NCBI RefSeq assembly: GCF_900102785.1
Contig: NZ_FNGC01000001.1
Location: 238,822 to 302,821, forward strand
DNA from: Arthrobacter sp. ok362
GTDB taxonomy: Bacteria > Actinomycetota > Actinomycetes > Actinomycetales > Micrococcaceae
Length of the DNA: 64,000 nucleotides
Direction: 5' to 3'
The notes beneath the pieces are model-generated. The model was not told where the DNA came from and did no database searches. It saw nothing but the letters and a program-made list of their open reading frames with translations. Shown here in pieces: positions 26,658 to 35,182 of the stretch. Each line of letters starts with the position of its first letter. Position 1 is the stretch's first letter. Position numbers and translations under genes: made by a program.

Positions 26658-29201
26658 TTAGCGCGCGGCGACCTCTTCGGGCTCGGCGTCGGGTTCGGCC
26701 GCCGCGGCGGGTGCCGGCTGCCGGAGCTTCGAGCCTTCAACATCCACGTCCGGCAGGATCCGGTCCAGCCAGCGGGGCAGCCACCACGCCTTGTTGCCGA
26801 GCAGGTACATCACGGCCGGGACGATCGTCATGCGGACCACGAACGCGTCCACCAGCACACCGAACGCCATCGCAAAGCCCAGCGGCCGGACCATATTCAG
26901 GTGCGAGAAGATGAAGCCGGCGAACACGCTGACCATGATGATGGCGGCCGCTGTGACCACGGAGGCGGCATGGCTGAAGCCGGTGCGGACCGCGTGCTTG
27001 GCCGATTCGCCGTGCATGAACGATTCGCGCATTCCCGAAGTAATGAACACCTGGTAATCCATGGCCAGGCCGAACAGCACGCCGATCAGGATAATCGGCA
27101 GGAAGCTCAGCACCGCGCCCGGGTTTTCGACCCCGAACACGCTCCCCAGCCAGCCCCACTGATACACCGCGACGACGGCTCCGAAGGCGGCCGCGAGCGA
27201 GAGCAGGAAGCCGCCCGTAGCCAGCAGCGGCACCACGATGGAGCGGAACACGAGCAGCAACAGGATCAGCGACAGTCCGACGACGATGCCCAGGTACGGG
27301 GGCAGGGCGTCGCCGAGCTTCGTGGAGACGTCGACGTTGCCGGCCGTTTGGCCCGTGAGGCCGATGCTGACGCCGGTGGAATCCTTGATCTGTTCCTTTT
27401 CGGCACGCAGCTCGGAGACCACCTTGACGGTGCTGGCGCTGGCGGGGCCCTCCTTGGGAATGACCTGGAACACCGCGGTGCGGCGGTCCTCGCTGAGGGC
27501 CACGGGAACGGCGGCGGTGACGTTGGCCGTGCCGCGGAGGATGTCGGCGACGTCGAGCTGCTTGGCCGCGGCTTCGGCCTCGTTCAGGCCGGCGGGGAAG
27601 TCGCCCACCACCACGATCGGGCCCGTCATGCCTTCGCCGAAGCTGCGGCCGGTGACGTCATAGGCCTTGAACGCCTGCGACTCAACGGGCTCGGACCCGC
27701 CGTCGGGCAGCGCGAGCCGCAACTGGCTGGCCGGTAGCGCCACGATGCCCAACAGCAGGACACCGACCAGCAGTGCCAGGACCGGGTGCCGGGTGACGAG
27801 GCCGCCCCAGCCGCGGGTGCTGCGGCGTTCGTCGCGGGCGCGGTCCTCCCTCTCGTGGCCCGGGGCGGCGTTGTGCTTCTCCGCCTTGGCCCACGCGCGG
27901 CGGGAAATGAGCCGGGGAGCGATGAGGGACAGCACGGCGGGCGTGAGGGTCAGGGCAACGACGACGGCGACTGCCACCGTTGCGGCGGCGGACAGGCCCA
28001 TGACGGCCAGGAAGGGCAGGCCCGGAATGACGAGGGCCGCGAGGGCGATGATGACGGTCAGGCCCGCGAACAGCACGGCGTTGCCGGAGGTGCCGGTGGC
28101 GAGGGCGACGGATTCCTCCCCGTCCATGCCGGCCAGGAGCTGGCCGCGGTGCCGGTTGACGATGAAGAGCGAGTAATCGATGCCAACGGCGAGGCCCAGC
28201 ATGAGCGCCAGCATCGGGGAGATGGAACTCATGTCGATGGCGCCGCTGAGCGCGAAGGTGCCGCCGACGCCCACTGCCACGCCGACGAGAGCCATCAGCA
28301 GGGGGAGCCCTGCGGCGATGAGCGTTCCCAGCATGACGATGAGCACCAGGGCCGCGATGGCGATGCCGAGGATCTCGGAGATGCCGAACAGCTCCGAGAC
28401 GTCCTCGGTGATTTCCTTGCTGGCCAGGGCGGTCACGCCGGCAGAGGAGACTCCGTGGGCGATGTCCTGGACCTGTTGGCGCACAGCGGGGGCCAGCCCG
28501 TTGATCGAGGTCTTGAACTGCACCTGGGCGATCGCCGCCGTGCCGTCCTCGGAAACGAACCGCATGCCCTGCGAGGCCTCAAACTGGCGTTTGGCGAGCG
28601 CGAGTTTGGCCGCACCGGCCTCGAGTTCTTTGGTTCCGGCGTCGAGCTTTTCCTGGCCGGCGGCGAGGGCGGCCTTCTGCTGGCCGAGCTGGGCGTCGAT
28701 GGCCTCGGCGGACATGCCGGCCGCGGTCATCTGCTGCTCGGCCGCAGCCAGCTGGGCCTTGCCCGCGGCCAGCTGGGCGGCCGACGCGTCCAGCTGCGCC
28801 TTGCCTGCGGACGCCTGCCGCTCGCCGGCGGCGAGGTCCGCGACGGCCTTGTCCAGCTGGGCCTGGGTGGCGAACGGGTCCACGGTGCCTTGAACGTCGG
28901 GAAGGGCTTTCAGCTTGGCCAGCGCCGCCGAGACCGCGTCCTTGCCGGCCTGGGTGAACTGGCCGTCCTTGGATTCGAACACGATGCCGGCCGAGCCGCC
29001 GGAGGACTTGGGCAGGTCCCGCTTCAGTTTGTCCGCCATCTGCTGGGTTTCAGTGCCGGGGATCTGGAAGTTGTTGGACATGGTGCCGTGAAAGGCCGCT
29101 GCTGCGCCGCCAACGGCCACCAGGACGGCGAGCCAGAGGGAGATGACGAGCCAGCGGTGGCGGTAGGAGAACTTGCCGAGACGGTAGAGCAACAGGGCCA
29201 T
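26658..29201 (-). CDS. MMPL/RND-family membrane transporter
   Basis: The 847-residue protein has the RND layout of two six-helix halves, each preceded by a large extracytoplasmic loop. The first loop (about residues 60-240) holds a long Ala/Gln/Leu-rich coiled-coil with repeated AAGKAQL/DASAAQL units. MMPL motifs such as GIDYSLFIVNRHR and GLAMDYQVFITSGMRE lie in the fourth and tenth helix regions. Family members export lipids or drugs using the proton gradient. The gene starts 1 nt after the TetR stop (TGA-C-ATG), so it is co-transcribed and probably repressed by that regulator. Confidence 0.88.
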   Translation of the reverse strand: MALLLYRLGKFSYRHRWLVISLWLAVLVAVGGAAAAFHGTMSNNFQIPGTETQQMADKLKRDLPKSSGGSAGIVFESKDGQFTQAGKDAVSAALAKLKALPDVQGTVDPFATQAQLDKAVADLAAGERQASAGKAQLDASAAQLAAGKAQLAAAEQQMTAAGMSAEAIDAQLGQQKAALAAGQEKLDAGTKELEAGAAKLALAKRQFEASQGMRFVSEDGTAAIAQVQFKTSINGLAPAVRQQVQDIAHGVSSAGVTALASKEITEDVSELFGISEILGIAIAALVLIVMLGTLIAAGLPLLMALVGVAVGVGGTFALSGAIDMSSISPMLALMLGLAVGIDYSLFIVNRHRGQLLAGMDGEESVALATGTSGNAVLFAGLTVIIALAALVIPGLPFLAVMGLSAAATVAVAVVVALTLTPAVLSLIAPRLISRRAWAKAEKHNAAPGHEREDRARDERRSTRGWGGLVTRHPVLALLVGVLLLGIVALPASQLRLALPDGGSEPVESQAFKAYDVTGRSFGEGMTGPIVVVGDFPAGLNEAEAAAKQLDVADILRGTANVTAAVPVALSEDRRTAVFQVIPKEGPASASTVKVVSELRAEKEQIKDSTGVSIGLTGQTAGNVDVSTKLGDALPPYLGIVVGLSLILLLLVFRSIVVPLLATGGFLLSLAAAFGAVVAVYQWGWLGSVFGVENPGAVLSFLPIILIGVLFGLAMDYQVFITSGMRESFMHGESAKHAVRTGFSHAASVVTAAAIIMVSVFAGFIFSHLNMVRPLGFAMAFGVLVDAFVVRMTIVPAVMYLLGNKAWWLPRWLDRILPDVDVEGSKLRQPAPAAAAEPDAEPEEVAAR

Positions 29202-29202
29202 G

Positions 29203-29943
29203 TCAGTGCCGATCTGGGGAAGGGGCGGCGGGGGAGTGTGATGCGAAACCGGAGCCGAGGAGGCTCATGGAATCGATGAGGAGCTGGCGCAGGATGGACA
29301 GGGAAGCCGGGCTGAGGTCGCCGCCGCACCGGGCGAACCAAACATCCATGGCGGCCTTTCCGCAGGAGATGATGGAGCCGGCGAGGGCGCGGAGGTACAG
29401 CTCGTCGACCTCGACGCCGGAGCCCTGGGCGAAGCGCTCACGGGCGGCGTCGATGATCTCAACGGTGCAGTGGTCCCAGGCTTCCAGCTCGGACCGGCTG
29501 AGCATGGGGTTCGCCTGGCCCATGCTGTACAGCTCGGCCATGGGAGCCACTGTCATCGGGTCGGCGAGTTCAACCAGCGCCGCCCGCGCAGATTCCAGGA
29601 TGGGCTCGCCTGCCGGGCGGAGCCGGAACTGCTGGAGTGCCTTGTCCAGGAACCCGTGGGTCACCGAGGCAATGACCACTTCGGTGCTGGCGAAGTAGTT
29701 GAAAAACGTGCGGCGGGATATGCCGGCGGCCTCGGCAATGTCCTCCACCGTGAAGTTTCCGGGACCCCGCGTGCGGAGCAAGTCCATGGCGGCGTCCGTG
29801 ATGGCCTGCCGGGTGGCGGCCTTTTTTAATTCGCGACGGCTCAGTTCGCGCCGTGAGGTCGGTGCGGTGCCGGGCTCGGCGGGTTCGCCGGATTCACCGG
29901 ATTGGGCAGCCTGGGCGGCGGAAGGAGATGACGATGAGGGCAC
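29203..29943 (-). CDS. TetR-family regulator of the MMPL transporter
   Basis: The 246-residue protein has a disordered 35-residue N-terminus followed by the TetR DNA-binding domain: AITDAAMDLLRTRGPGNFTV, then IAEAAGISRRTFFNYFASTE as the recognition helix. The ligand domain fills the rest. The GTG at 29943 has TAGTGT 6 nt upstream. Being first in a two-gene operon with the exporter is the classic arrangement for ligand-induced efflux with autoregulation. Confidence 0.88.
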   Translation of the reverse strand: MPSSSSPSAAQAAQSGESGEPAEPGTAPTSRRELSRRELKKAATRQAITDAAMDLLRTRGPGNFTVEDIAEAAGISRRTFFNYFASTEVVIASVTHGFLDKALQQFRLRPAGEPILESARAALVELADPMTVAPMAELYSMGQANPMLSRSELEAWDHCTVEIIDAARERFAQGSGVEVDELYLRALAGSIISCGKAAMDVWFARCGGDLSPASLSILRQLLIDSMSLLGSGFASHSPAAPSPDRH

Positions 29944-29949
29944 GCGCTT

Positions 29950-29955
29950 ACACTA
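29950..29955 (-). promoter_or_regulatory. Leaderless -10 element TAGTGT
   Basis: TAGTGT, 6 nt, then the GTG of the TetR gene on the minus strand. Confidence 0.65.
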
Positions 29956-30008
29956 CGTGCATGTTTGCACTCTGCGCAAGTATTTTCAGGGGTCCGGTCA
30001 GTCGGGAT

Positions 30009-30443
30009 TCAGGGGTTGAGCTGGGGCGTCGCTGCGCCGGAATTGGTCAGGCCGCCCGAATCGCCCGTCCCGCCGGAATTGGTCAGGTAGATCGACTGGC
30101 CTGTGGCCCCGGGCTCGTTGTGGGGGAGGGGAATGGCAAAAACGGCCGTACCGTAGGCGCAGGTCTCCGTCCAATTCGGCCCGATCGCTGACGTGTCGAA
30201 GCGCATGGCGATGATGGCGTTGGCGCCGCGCTGTTCGGCCTCGACCACCATCCGGGCCATGACATCCTGCCGGCTCTCGTAGAGGGCCCGCGTCATTTCC
30301 GGCACCTCACCGCCGCCCAGGGAACGGAAGCCTGCCATGACCTGGGCGGTGAGGTCCCGGGAGCGGACGGTCAGGCCCATGACTTCGCCAAAGACGGCGT
30401 CGATCCGGTGGCCCGGAATGTCGTTCGATGTCACGATCAGCAT
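30009..30443 (-). CDS. YbjQ/UPF0145 family protein
   Basis: The 144-residue protein belongs to the YbjQ (putative heavy-metal-binding) family. The visible core is TSNDIPGHRIDAVFGEVMG, then REAxxxM-like YESRQDVMARMVVEAEQRGANAIIAMRF, and finally YGTAVFAIP. Structures of the family form pentameric rings, and no activity is proven. A Gly/Ser/Thr-rich tail of about 35 residues is added here. TAGGCT lies exactly 6 nt before the ATG. Confidence 0.85.
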   Translation of the reverse strand: MLIVTSNDIPGHRIDAVFGEVMGLTVRSRDLTAQVMAGFRSLGGGEVPEMTRALYESRQDVMARMVVEAEQRGANAIIAMRFDTSAIGPNWTETCAYGTAVFAIPLPHNEPGATGQSIYLTNSGGTGDSGGLTNSGAATPQLNP

Positions 30444-30449
30444 GCCCAG

Positions 30450-30455
30450 AGCCTA
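30450..30455 (-). promoter_or_regulatory. Leaderless -10 element TAGGCT
   Basis: TAGGCT, 6 nt, then the ATG of the YbjQ-family gene on the minus strand. Confidence 0.65.
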
Positions 30456-30646
30456 TCCACTTTTGCCTCCCGCGCGACCGGTGCCATGCAGCGGTATCCC
30501 TGCCGGATTCACAGGAAAGTGAAAGCTGGGAAACAGCCATCTCTGCTGGGGCTGGTGCAGACTGGAGGTGCTCGCGGAGCAGAGTTCCCCGGAAGAACCA
30601 TCAGCTTCAAGCGCCGTCACCACTCGGCAGATCCAGGAGACAGCAC

Positions 30647-31201
30647 ATGTCACGCACAACCAGAATCGCGCTCGGCCTCGGGGCGGCGGCCGTGGCACTG
30701 GGCGCCGGGCTCGGAGTCGCCGGGATGGCGTCCGCCACCACGACGCCGAGCCCCACCCCGACCCCCAGCGCCAGCGCCCCCGGAAGCAACCCCGCCGACG
30801 GCTACGGCATGCGCGGTGGACGCCACGGCCACGGCGGTGCGGAATTCGGCGCCCGCGCCAAGGAACTCGCGGCCAAGCTGGGCGTCGACGAGGCCAAGGT
30901 CACCGACGCCCTGAAGGCCCTCCGCGAAGCCAACAAGCCCACCACCCCGCCGGCCCAGGGTCAGAAACCGGACCGTGCCGCGAAGGAAAAGGCCCTCGCC
31001 GCGTCCCTGGCGAAATCGCTCGGCATCGATGAAGCCAAGGTCACCGCTGCCCTGGGCGAGCTGCGCACCGCCGAGCAGGCCAAGCACGCCGCAGCGCTGA
31101 AGCCCCGGCTGGACCAGGCCGTCAAGGACGGCACCCTGACCCAGGCAGAGGCGGATGCCGTCACCAAGGCTGCCGAAAAGGGTGTGATCGGCGGCCGCTA
31201 G
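30647..31201 (+). CDS. Exported protein with two DEAKV repeats
   Basis: The 184-residue protein has a signal peptide (residues 1-30, MSRTTRIALGLGAAAVALGA then ASATT), a Thr/Pro/Ser linker and a Gly/His-rich stretch. Two helical repeats follow: LAAKLGVDEAKVTDALKALR at about 70 and LAKSLGIDEAKVTAALGELR at about 120. A final helix reads LTQAEADAVTKAAEKG. Such repeats occur in small secreted actinobacterial proteins with no known function. AGGAGA lies 6-7 nt before the ATG at 30647. Confidence 0.7.
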   Translation: MSRTTRIALGLGAAAVALGAGLGVAGMASATTTPSPTPTPSASAPGSNPADGYGMRGGRHGHGGAEFGARAKELAAKLGVDEAKVTDALKALREANKPTTPPAQGQKPDRAAKEKALAASLAKSLGIDEAKVTAALGELRTAEQAKHAAALKPRLDQAVKDGTLTQAEADAVTKAAEKGVIGGR

Positions 31202-31278
31202 GCCACCGTGTATTCGGACCGATGGATTCGGGCCGACGTCGGTTAAAGCCCACGTCGGCTGAAGGCGTCGGTTAAACC

Positions 31279-31312
31279 GGAGAAGTCCCCGGGAGTTCCC
31301 GGGGACTTCTCC
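31279..31312. terminator. Bidirectional terminator, perfect 15-bp stem
   Basis: GGAGAAGTCCCCGGG pairs exactly across a 4-nt loop, midway between the convergent exported-protein and symporter genes. Confidence 0.85.
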
Positions 31313-31332
31313 TGTAAACGCGAGTTCAGTAC

Positions 31333-32775
31333 TTACGCCTTCGCGTCCGCCAGTTCGCGCTCTTCCCGGCCAACAGCGGGAGCCGACGCAGTGGACGGAT
31401 CGACGGCGGCCGTGTCGACGTCGTCGCTGAACGGGTCGCCGTTCCGCGGCGCGTTGTACAGCGTTTCGTCCAGAATGCCCTGGCGCTTGGCCACGATCGC
31501 GGGGATCAGGGCCTGCCCGGCCACGTTGACGGCGGTGCGGCCCATGTCCAGGATCGGGTCGATGGCCAGCAGGAGGCCGACGCCGGCCAGCGGCAGTCCC
31601 AGCGTGGAGAGCGTCAGCGTCAGCATGACGACGGCGCCCGTGGTGCCGGCGGTCGCGGCCGAGCCGAGCACCGATACCAGCGCGATCAGCAGGTACTGGG
31701 TGAAGTCCAGCTGGATGCCGAAGAACTGGGCCACAAAGATCGCCGCCACAGCCGGGTAGATCGCGGCGCAGCCGTCCATCTTGGTGGTCGCGCCCAGCGG
31801 CACCGCGAACGAGGCGTAGGCGCGGGGGACGCCCAGGTTCCGCTCCGTAACGCGCTGGGTCAGCGGCAGCGTGCCGATCGAGGAGCGCGAGACGAAGGCC
31901 AACTGCACGGCCGGCCACACGCCGGAGAAGTACTGCCTGACGGACAGCCCGTGGCTGCGGACCAGGACGGGGTAGACCACGAACAGCACAAGCGCCAGGC
32001 CGATGTAGATTGCCACGGTGAACTTGCCGAGCGAGCCGATGGTGTCCCAGCCGTAGACGGCCACAGCGTTGCCGATCAGGCCGACGGTGCCGAGCGGCGC
32101 GATCCGGATGATCCACCAGAGGACCTTCTGGATGACGGCGAGGGCGGACGCGTTAAGGGCCAGGAACGGCTCGGCCGCCTTGCCCACCTTGAGCGCGGCG
32201 ATGCCGACGGCGATCGCGATCACCAGGATCTGGAGGACGTTGAAGCTCACGGCGGTGGTGGCGACGCCGTCGGTGACAGTGGTGCTCGCGCCGAGGCCCA
32301 GGAAGTTCTTCGGGAACAGTCCGGTAAGGAAGGCCCACCAGTCACCGGACTTGCCGGCGTACTCGGCTTCCTGGCTGATGCCGGTGCCGGCGCCGGGCTG
32401 CAGCAGCACGCCCAGGCCGATGCCGATCAGCACGGCAATCAGCGAGGTGATCGCGAACCAGAGCAGCGTGTTCCAGGCCAGCCGGGCGGCGTTGGACACG
32501 GCGCGCAGGTTGGAGATTGAGCTGACGACGGCGGTGAAGATGAGGGGGACCACGGCGGTCTGCAGCAGCGAGACGTAGCTCGAGCCGATGGTCTGCAGCG
32601 TGGTGCCAAGGGCGTTGGGGTTTGCCTTGGTGCTGCCGGTGTACTTGGCCAGCAGGCCAAGGCCCAGGCCGACGATCAGGGCGGCGATGATCTGGAAGCC
32701 GAACGAGCCGGCCCATTTGGGCAGCAGGAACCCGGTCTTTCCAGCAGGTGCGGGGGTGCTTGTCTGAGTGGTCAC
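31333..32775 (-). CDS. Dicarboxylate/amino acid:cation symporter (DAACS)
   Basis: The 480-residue membrane protein has eight helices plus two re-entrant loops. The first loop is SRSSIGTLPLTQR (about 255-267), where the family has a Ser-rich SSSATTLP-like motif. FAVPLGATTKMDGCAA is in helix 7 and GTTGAVVMLTLTLSTLGLPLAG is the second loop region. It should take up C4-dicarboxylates, glutamate or aspartate with Na+ or H+. The GTG at 32775 has TAGCGT exactly 6 nt upstream. Confidence 0.88.
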   Translation of the reverse strand: MTTQTSTPAPAGKTGFLLPKWAGSFGFQIIAALIVGLGLGLLAKYTGSTKANPNALGTTLQTIGSSYVSLLQTAVVPLIFTAVVSSISNLRAVSNAARLAWNTLLWFAITSLIAVLIGIGLGVLLQPGAGTGISQEAEYAGKSGDWWAFLTGLFPKNFLGLGASTTVTDGVATTAVSFNVLQILVIAIAVGIAALKVGKAAEPFLALNASALAVIQKVLWWIIRIAPLGTVGLIGNAVAVYGWDTIGSLGKFTVAIYIGLALVLFVVYPVLVRSHGLSVRQYFSGVWPAVQLAFVSRSSIGTLPLTQRVTERNLGVPRAYASFAVPLGATTKMDGCAAIYPAVAAIFVAQFFGIQLDFTQYLLIALVSVLGSAATAGTTGAVVMLTLTLSTLGLPLAGVGLLLAIDPILDMGRTAVNVAGQALIPAIVAKRQGILDETLYNAPRNGDPFSDDVDTAAVDPSTASAPAVGREERELADAKA

Positions 32776-32781
32776 CGGAAC

Positions 32782-32787
32782 ACGCTA
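32782..32787 (-). promoter_or_regulatory. Leaderless -10 element TAGCGT
   Basis: TAGCGT, 6 nt, then the GTG of the symporter gene on the minus strand. Confidence 0.65.
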
Positions 32788-32961
32788 GGACCGTTACCAA
32801 TAGCATGACCAACGGATGTTGAGAAATGTTACGCGGCGGTATCTTTGCCTCGACGGCTAAATCCCGGGAATTCCGCCGAAAGACAGCCCAATTGTGAAGT
32901 TATTCCCAGGCAGAATGTGGCGATTGTCTCGCTTGGGCTGGCCCCAATCACGCGAGTTGAC

Positions 32962-33000
32962 AGCTCGCGGCAGTGTTTTTGGGAAACACTGCCGCGAACT
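32962..33000. repeat. Long hairpin in 363-nt intergenic region
   Basis: Seventeen-base arms (AGCTCGCGGCAGTGTTT and its complement with one mismatch) surround a 5-nt loop. The region 32776-33138 holds no gene. It also contains the 13-mer TGGGCCCACGCCG twice, about 30 nt apart (near 33025 and 33055). The hairpin could end the DUF885 transcript, but it lacks a T-run. Confidence 0.7.
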
Positions 33001-33138
33001 GCGCTCACGCCGATGGCCCCGCTGGGCCCACGCCGTCCGGGTTCCCTGACCGTGGGCCCACGCCGGCGGGGGACCCGGCCTGAGCTTGTGAAGGCTGGGA
33101 GCCGGTGGGGAGTTGCGAGGTTAGGGGGACGGTGGGGA

Positions 33139-34839
33139 CTACCCCAGCAGCGCGCGCTTGAGGGTGTCGAGGCCCACCGAGCCGATGTTCAGGGCCTTCG
33201 TGTGGAAAGCCTTAAGGTCGAAACCGGGGCGGGATTCCAGCTCTGCCCGGATCTGTTCCCAGAGCCGCTGGCCCACCTTGTAGGACGGTGCCTGTCCCGG
33301 CCAGCCCAGGTAGCGGGTGAACTCGAACTTCAGCTGTCCCTCGCTGATCGGCAGGTTGGCGCGGAGGAAGTCAAAGCCCTTGTCCGCTGTCCAGATGCCG
33401 CTGCCCCAGCGCTCCGGGACCTCAAGCTCCAGGTGCACGCCGATGTCGAACACCACGCGGGCCGCACGCATGCGCTGCATGTCCAGCATGCCCATGTGGT
33501 CGCCCGGATCGCTGAGGTAGCCGAGTTCCTGCATGAGCCTCTCCGCATAGAGCGCCCAGCCTTCCCCGTGCCCCGAGGTCCAGCACACACTGCGACGCCA
33601 CTTGTTCAGCAGCTCGCGGCGGTAGGTGGCCGTGGCGACCTGGAGGTGGTGGCCGGGTACGCCCTCGTGATACACGGTGGTGGTTTCGGCCCAGGTGGTG
33701 AAGGTGTCCTCGCCGGCCGGCACGGACCACCACATCCGGCCGGGGCGGCTGAAGTCCGCCGAGGGGCCTGTGTAGTAGATGCCGCCTTCATCGGTGGGCG
33801 CGATCCGGCACTCCAGCGTTTTCATGACGTCCGGGATCTCGAAGTGGACGCCGGCGAGCTCCGCAACGGCTTTGTCGGAGAGTTCCTGCATCCAGGCCTG
33901 GAGGGCGTCGGTGCCTTTGAGCTGGCGGGCGGGATCGTTGTTCAGGATCTCCTTGGCTTCCTCGACCGTGGCGCCGGGCCGGATTTCCCCGGCCACGCGC
34001 TCCTGTTCGGCGATGAGGCGGTCGAGCTCCTGGACGCCCCACGCGTAGGTCTCCTCCAGGTCCACGGTGGCGCCGAGGAAGTCCCGGGATGCCAGGGCGT
34101 AGCGCTCGCGGCCCACGGCGTCCTTGGCCGGGGCGACGGGCAGGAGCTCGGACTCGAGGAACCCTGCGAGCCGGGAGTACGCCACCCGGGCAGCTGCCGT
34201 GCCGGCGTCGAGCCTGGACTGCAGTTCCGCCGGGAGCGGGCCATCCGCGGTCTTGGCGCCGGCGGCGAGCTTCGCGAAGAAGCCGTCGTCCGCGGCGTGC
34301 TTGGTGGCCTGCTCGATCACGATCGACACCTGGCGGGCCGCGGCCACCTTGCCCTCCTGCATCGCCGAACGCAGCGACTCGATGTACCCGTCGATCGCCG
34401 CGGGGACATTGTGGGCCCGGCCTGCGATGTGATCCCACTGCCCGGCGGTATCCGTCGGCATGAGGTCAAAGATCGCGCGGATGTCCTGGGACGGGGACGC
34501 GATGTTGTTCAGATCGGCCGTGTCCCAGCCCGATTCGTGGATCTCCAGCTGCAGGCCCAGCCGCTCGTGCATGGCGTCGAGCGTGACGGCGTCGACGTCG
34601 TCAACCGGCTCCAGCCCGTCCAGCGCTGCGAGTGCCTCGCGCGCGGCGGCCGCGAATTCCTCGTGGCCGGAGGGGGAGAAGTCCTGGTACTCGGTCTCGT
34701 GCCCCGGCAGGCCGAGCTCGGTGGCGAAGCTCGGGTTAAGCCGGATGAGGGTGTCCGTATAGGCGTCGGCGACAGCATCAATGGCGGTCTGCTGGCGCGC
34801 GGGGGCGGTGTTGTCTGAGGCGATGATTTCGGTAGTCAC
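33139..34839 (-). CDS. DUF885 family putative metallopeptidase
   Basis: The 566-residue soluble protein matches DUF885, which is distantly related to gluzincin carboxypeptidases. The probable zinc site is YHEGVPGHHLQ near residue 390, with the family HxxxH-like His residues. Helix-rich regions precede it, and ARVVFDIGVHLE lies downstream. No signal peptide is present. The GTG at 34839 has TAGTCT exactly 6 nt upstream. It probably hydrolyses peptides in the cytoplasm. The substrate is unknown. Confidence 0.82.
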   Translation of the reverse strand: MTTEIIASDNTAPARQQTAIDAVADAYTDTLIRLNPSFATELGLPGHETEYQDFSPSGHEEFAAAAREALAALDGLEPVDDVDAVTLDAMHERLGLQLEIHESGWDTADLNNIASPSQDIRAIFDLMPTDTAGQWDHIAGRAHNVPAAIDGYIESLRSAMQEGKVAAARQVSIVIEQATKHAADDGFFAKLAAGAKTADGPLPAELQSRLDAGTAAARVAYSRLAGFLESELLPVAPAKDAVGRERYALASRDFLGATVDLEETYAWGVQELDRLIAEQERVAGEIRPGATVEEAKEILNNDPARQLKGTDALQAWMQELSDKAVAELAGVHFEIPDVMKTLECRIAPTDEGGIYYTGPSADFSRPGRMWWSVPAGEDTFTTWAETTTVYHEGVPGHHLQVATATYRRELLNKWRRSVCWTSGHGEGWALYAERLMQELGYLSDPGDHMGMLDMQRMRAARVVFDIGVHLELEVPERWGSGIWTADKGFDFLRANLPISEGQLKFEFTRYLGWPGQAPSYKVGQRLWEQIRAELESRPGFDLKAFHTKALNIGSVGLDTLKRALLG

Positions 34840-34845
34840 CCGACG

Positions 34846-34851
34846 AGACTA
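34846..34851 (-). promoter_or_regulatory. Leaderless -10 element TAGTCT
   Basis: TAGTCT, 6 nt, then the GTG of the DUF885 gene on the minus strand. Confidence 0.65.
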
Positions 34852-34936
34852 GCCGGGCCGCGGTGGTTATGAAAGAGTTACTGAACTTTTTTCCGGGCCC
34901 GGTTCAGGAACCGGCTGGCCGCCCAGCAGGGCCCGC

Positions 34937-35182
34937 TCAGCCGAGGCTGCGGCGCCAGGCTTCCGGACCGGGCCTGGGCGCCAGCCGAAGCTGCTGCCGG
35001 CGGACCCAGTGTCGGACGCCGGGGCTTTCCGGTGCGGCCCGCTCGGCCTGCCCCAGGGACAGCACGACGGCGGTTAGTGCCGCCAGCTCTTCCGGCGTCG
35101 GCTCGCCCTTGGCAACCGAGAACAGAACCTCGGGCGGGGTCTCCGGCCCGGTGGCTGGTTCGAGGGGGTCGGTGGGGATCAC
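34937..35182 (-). CDS. accE: Acyl-CoA carboxylase epsilon subunit
   Basis: The 81-residue protein carries the epsilon-subunit core [20 protein letters not shown] followed by a Trp/Arg-rich C-terminus. In actinobacteria this small subunit stabilises the alpha-beta carboxylase complex. Its GTG overlaps the stop of the beta subunit gene (GTGA), so the two are translationally coupled. The fit of family, size and position is good. Confidence 0.88.
   Translation of the reverse strand: MIPTDPLEPATGPETPPEVLFSVAKGEPTPEELAALTAVVLSLGQAERAAPESPGVRHWVRRQQLRLAPRPGPEAWRRSLG

Noticed and set aside
25953..27737. 594-codon open frame on the plus strand
   Set aside because: It runs across the HNH gene in another frame and opposite the MMPL gene. 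The translation is low-complexity and the two true genes have strong family motifs.
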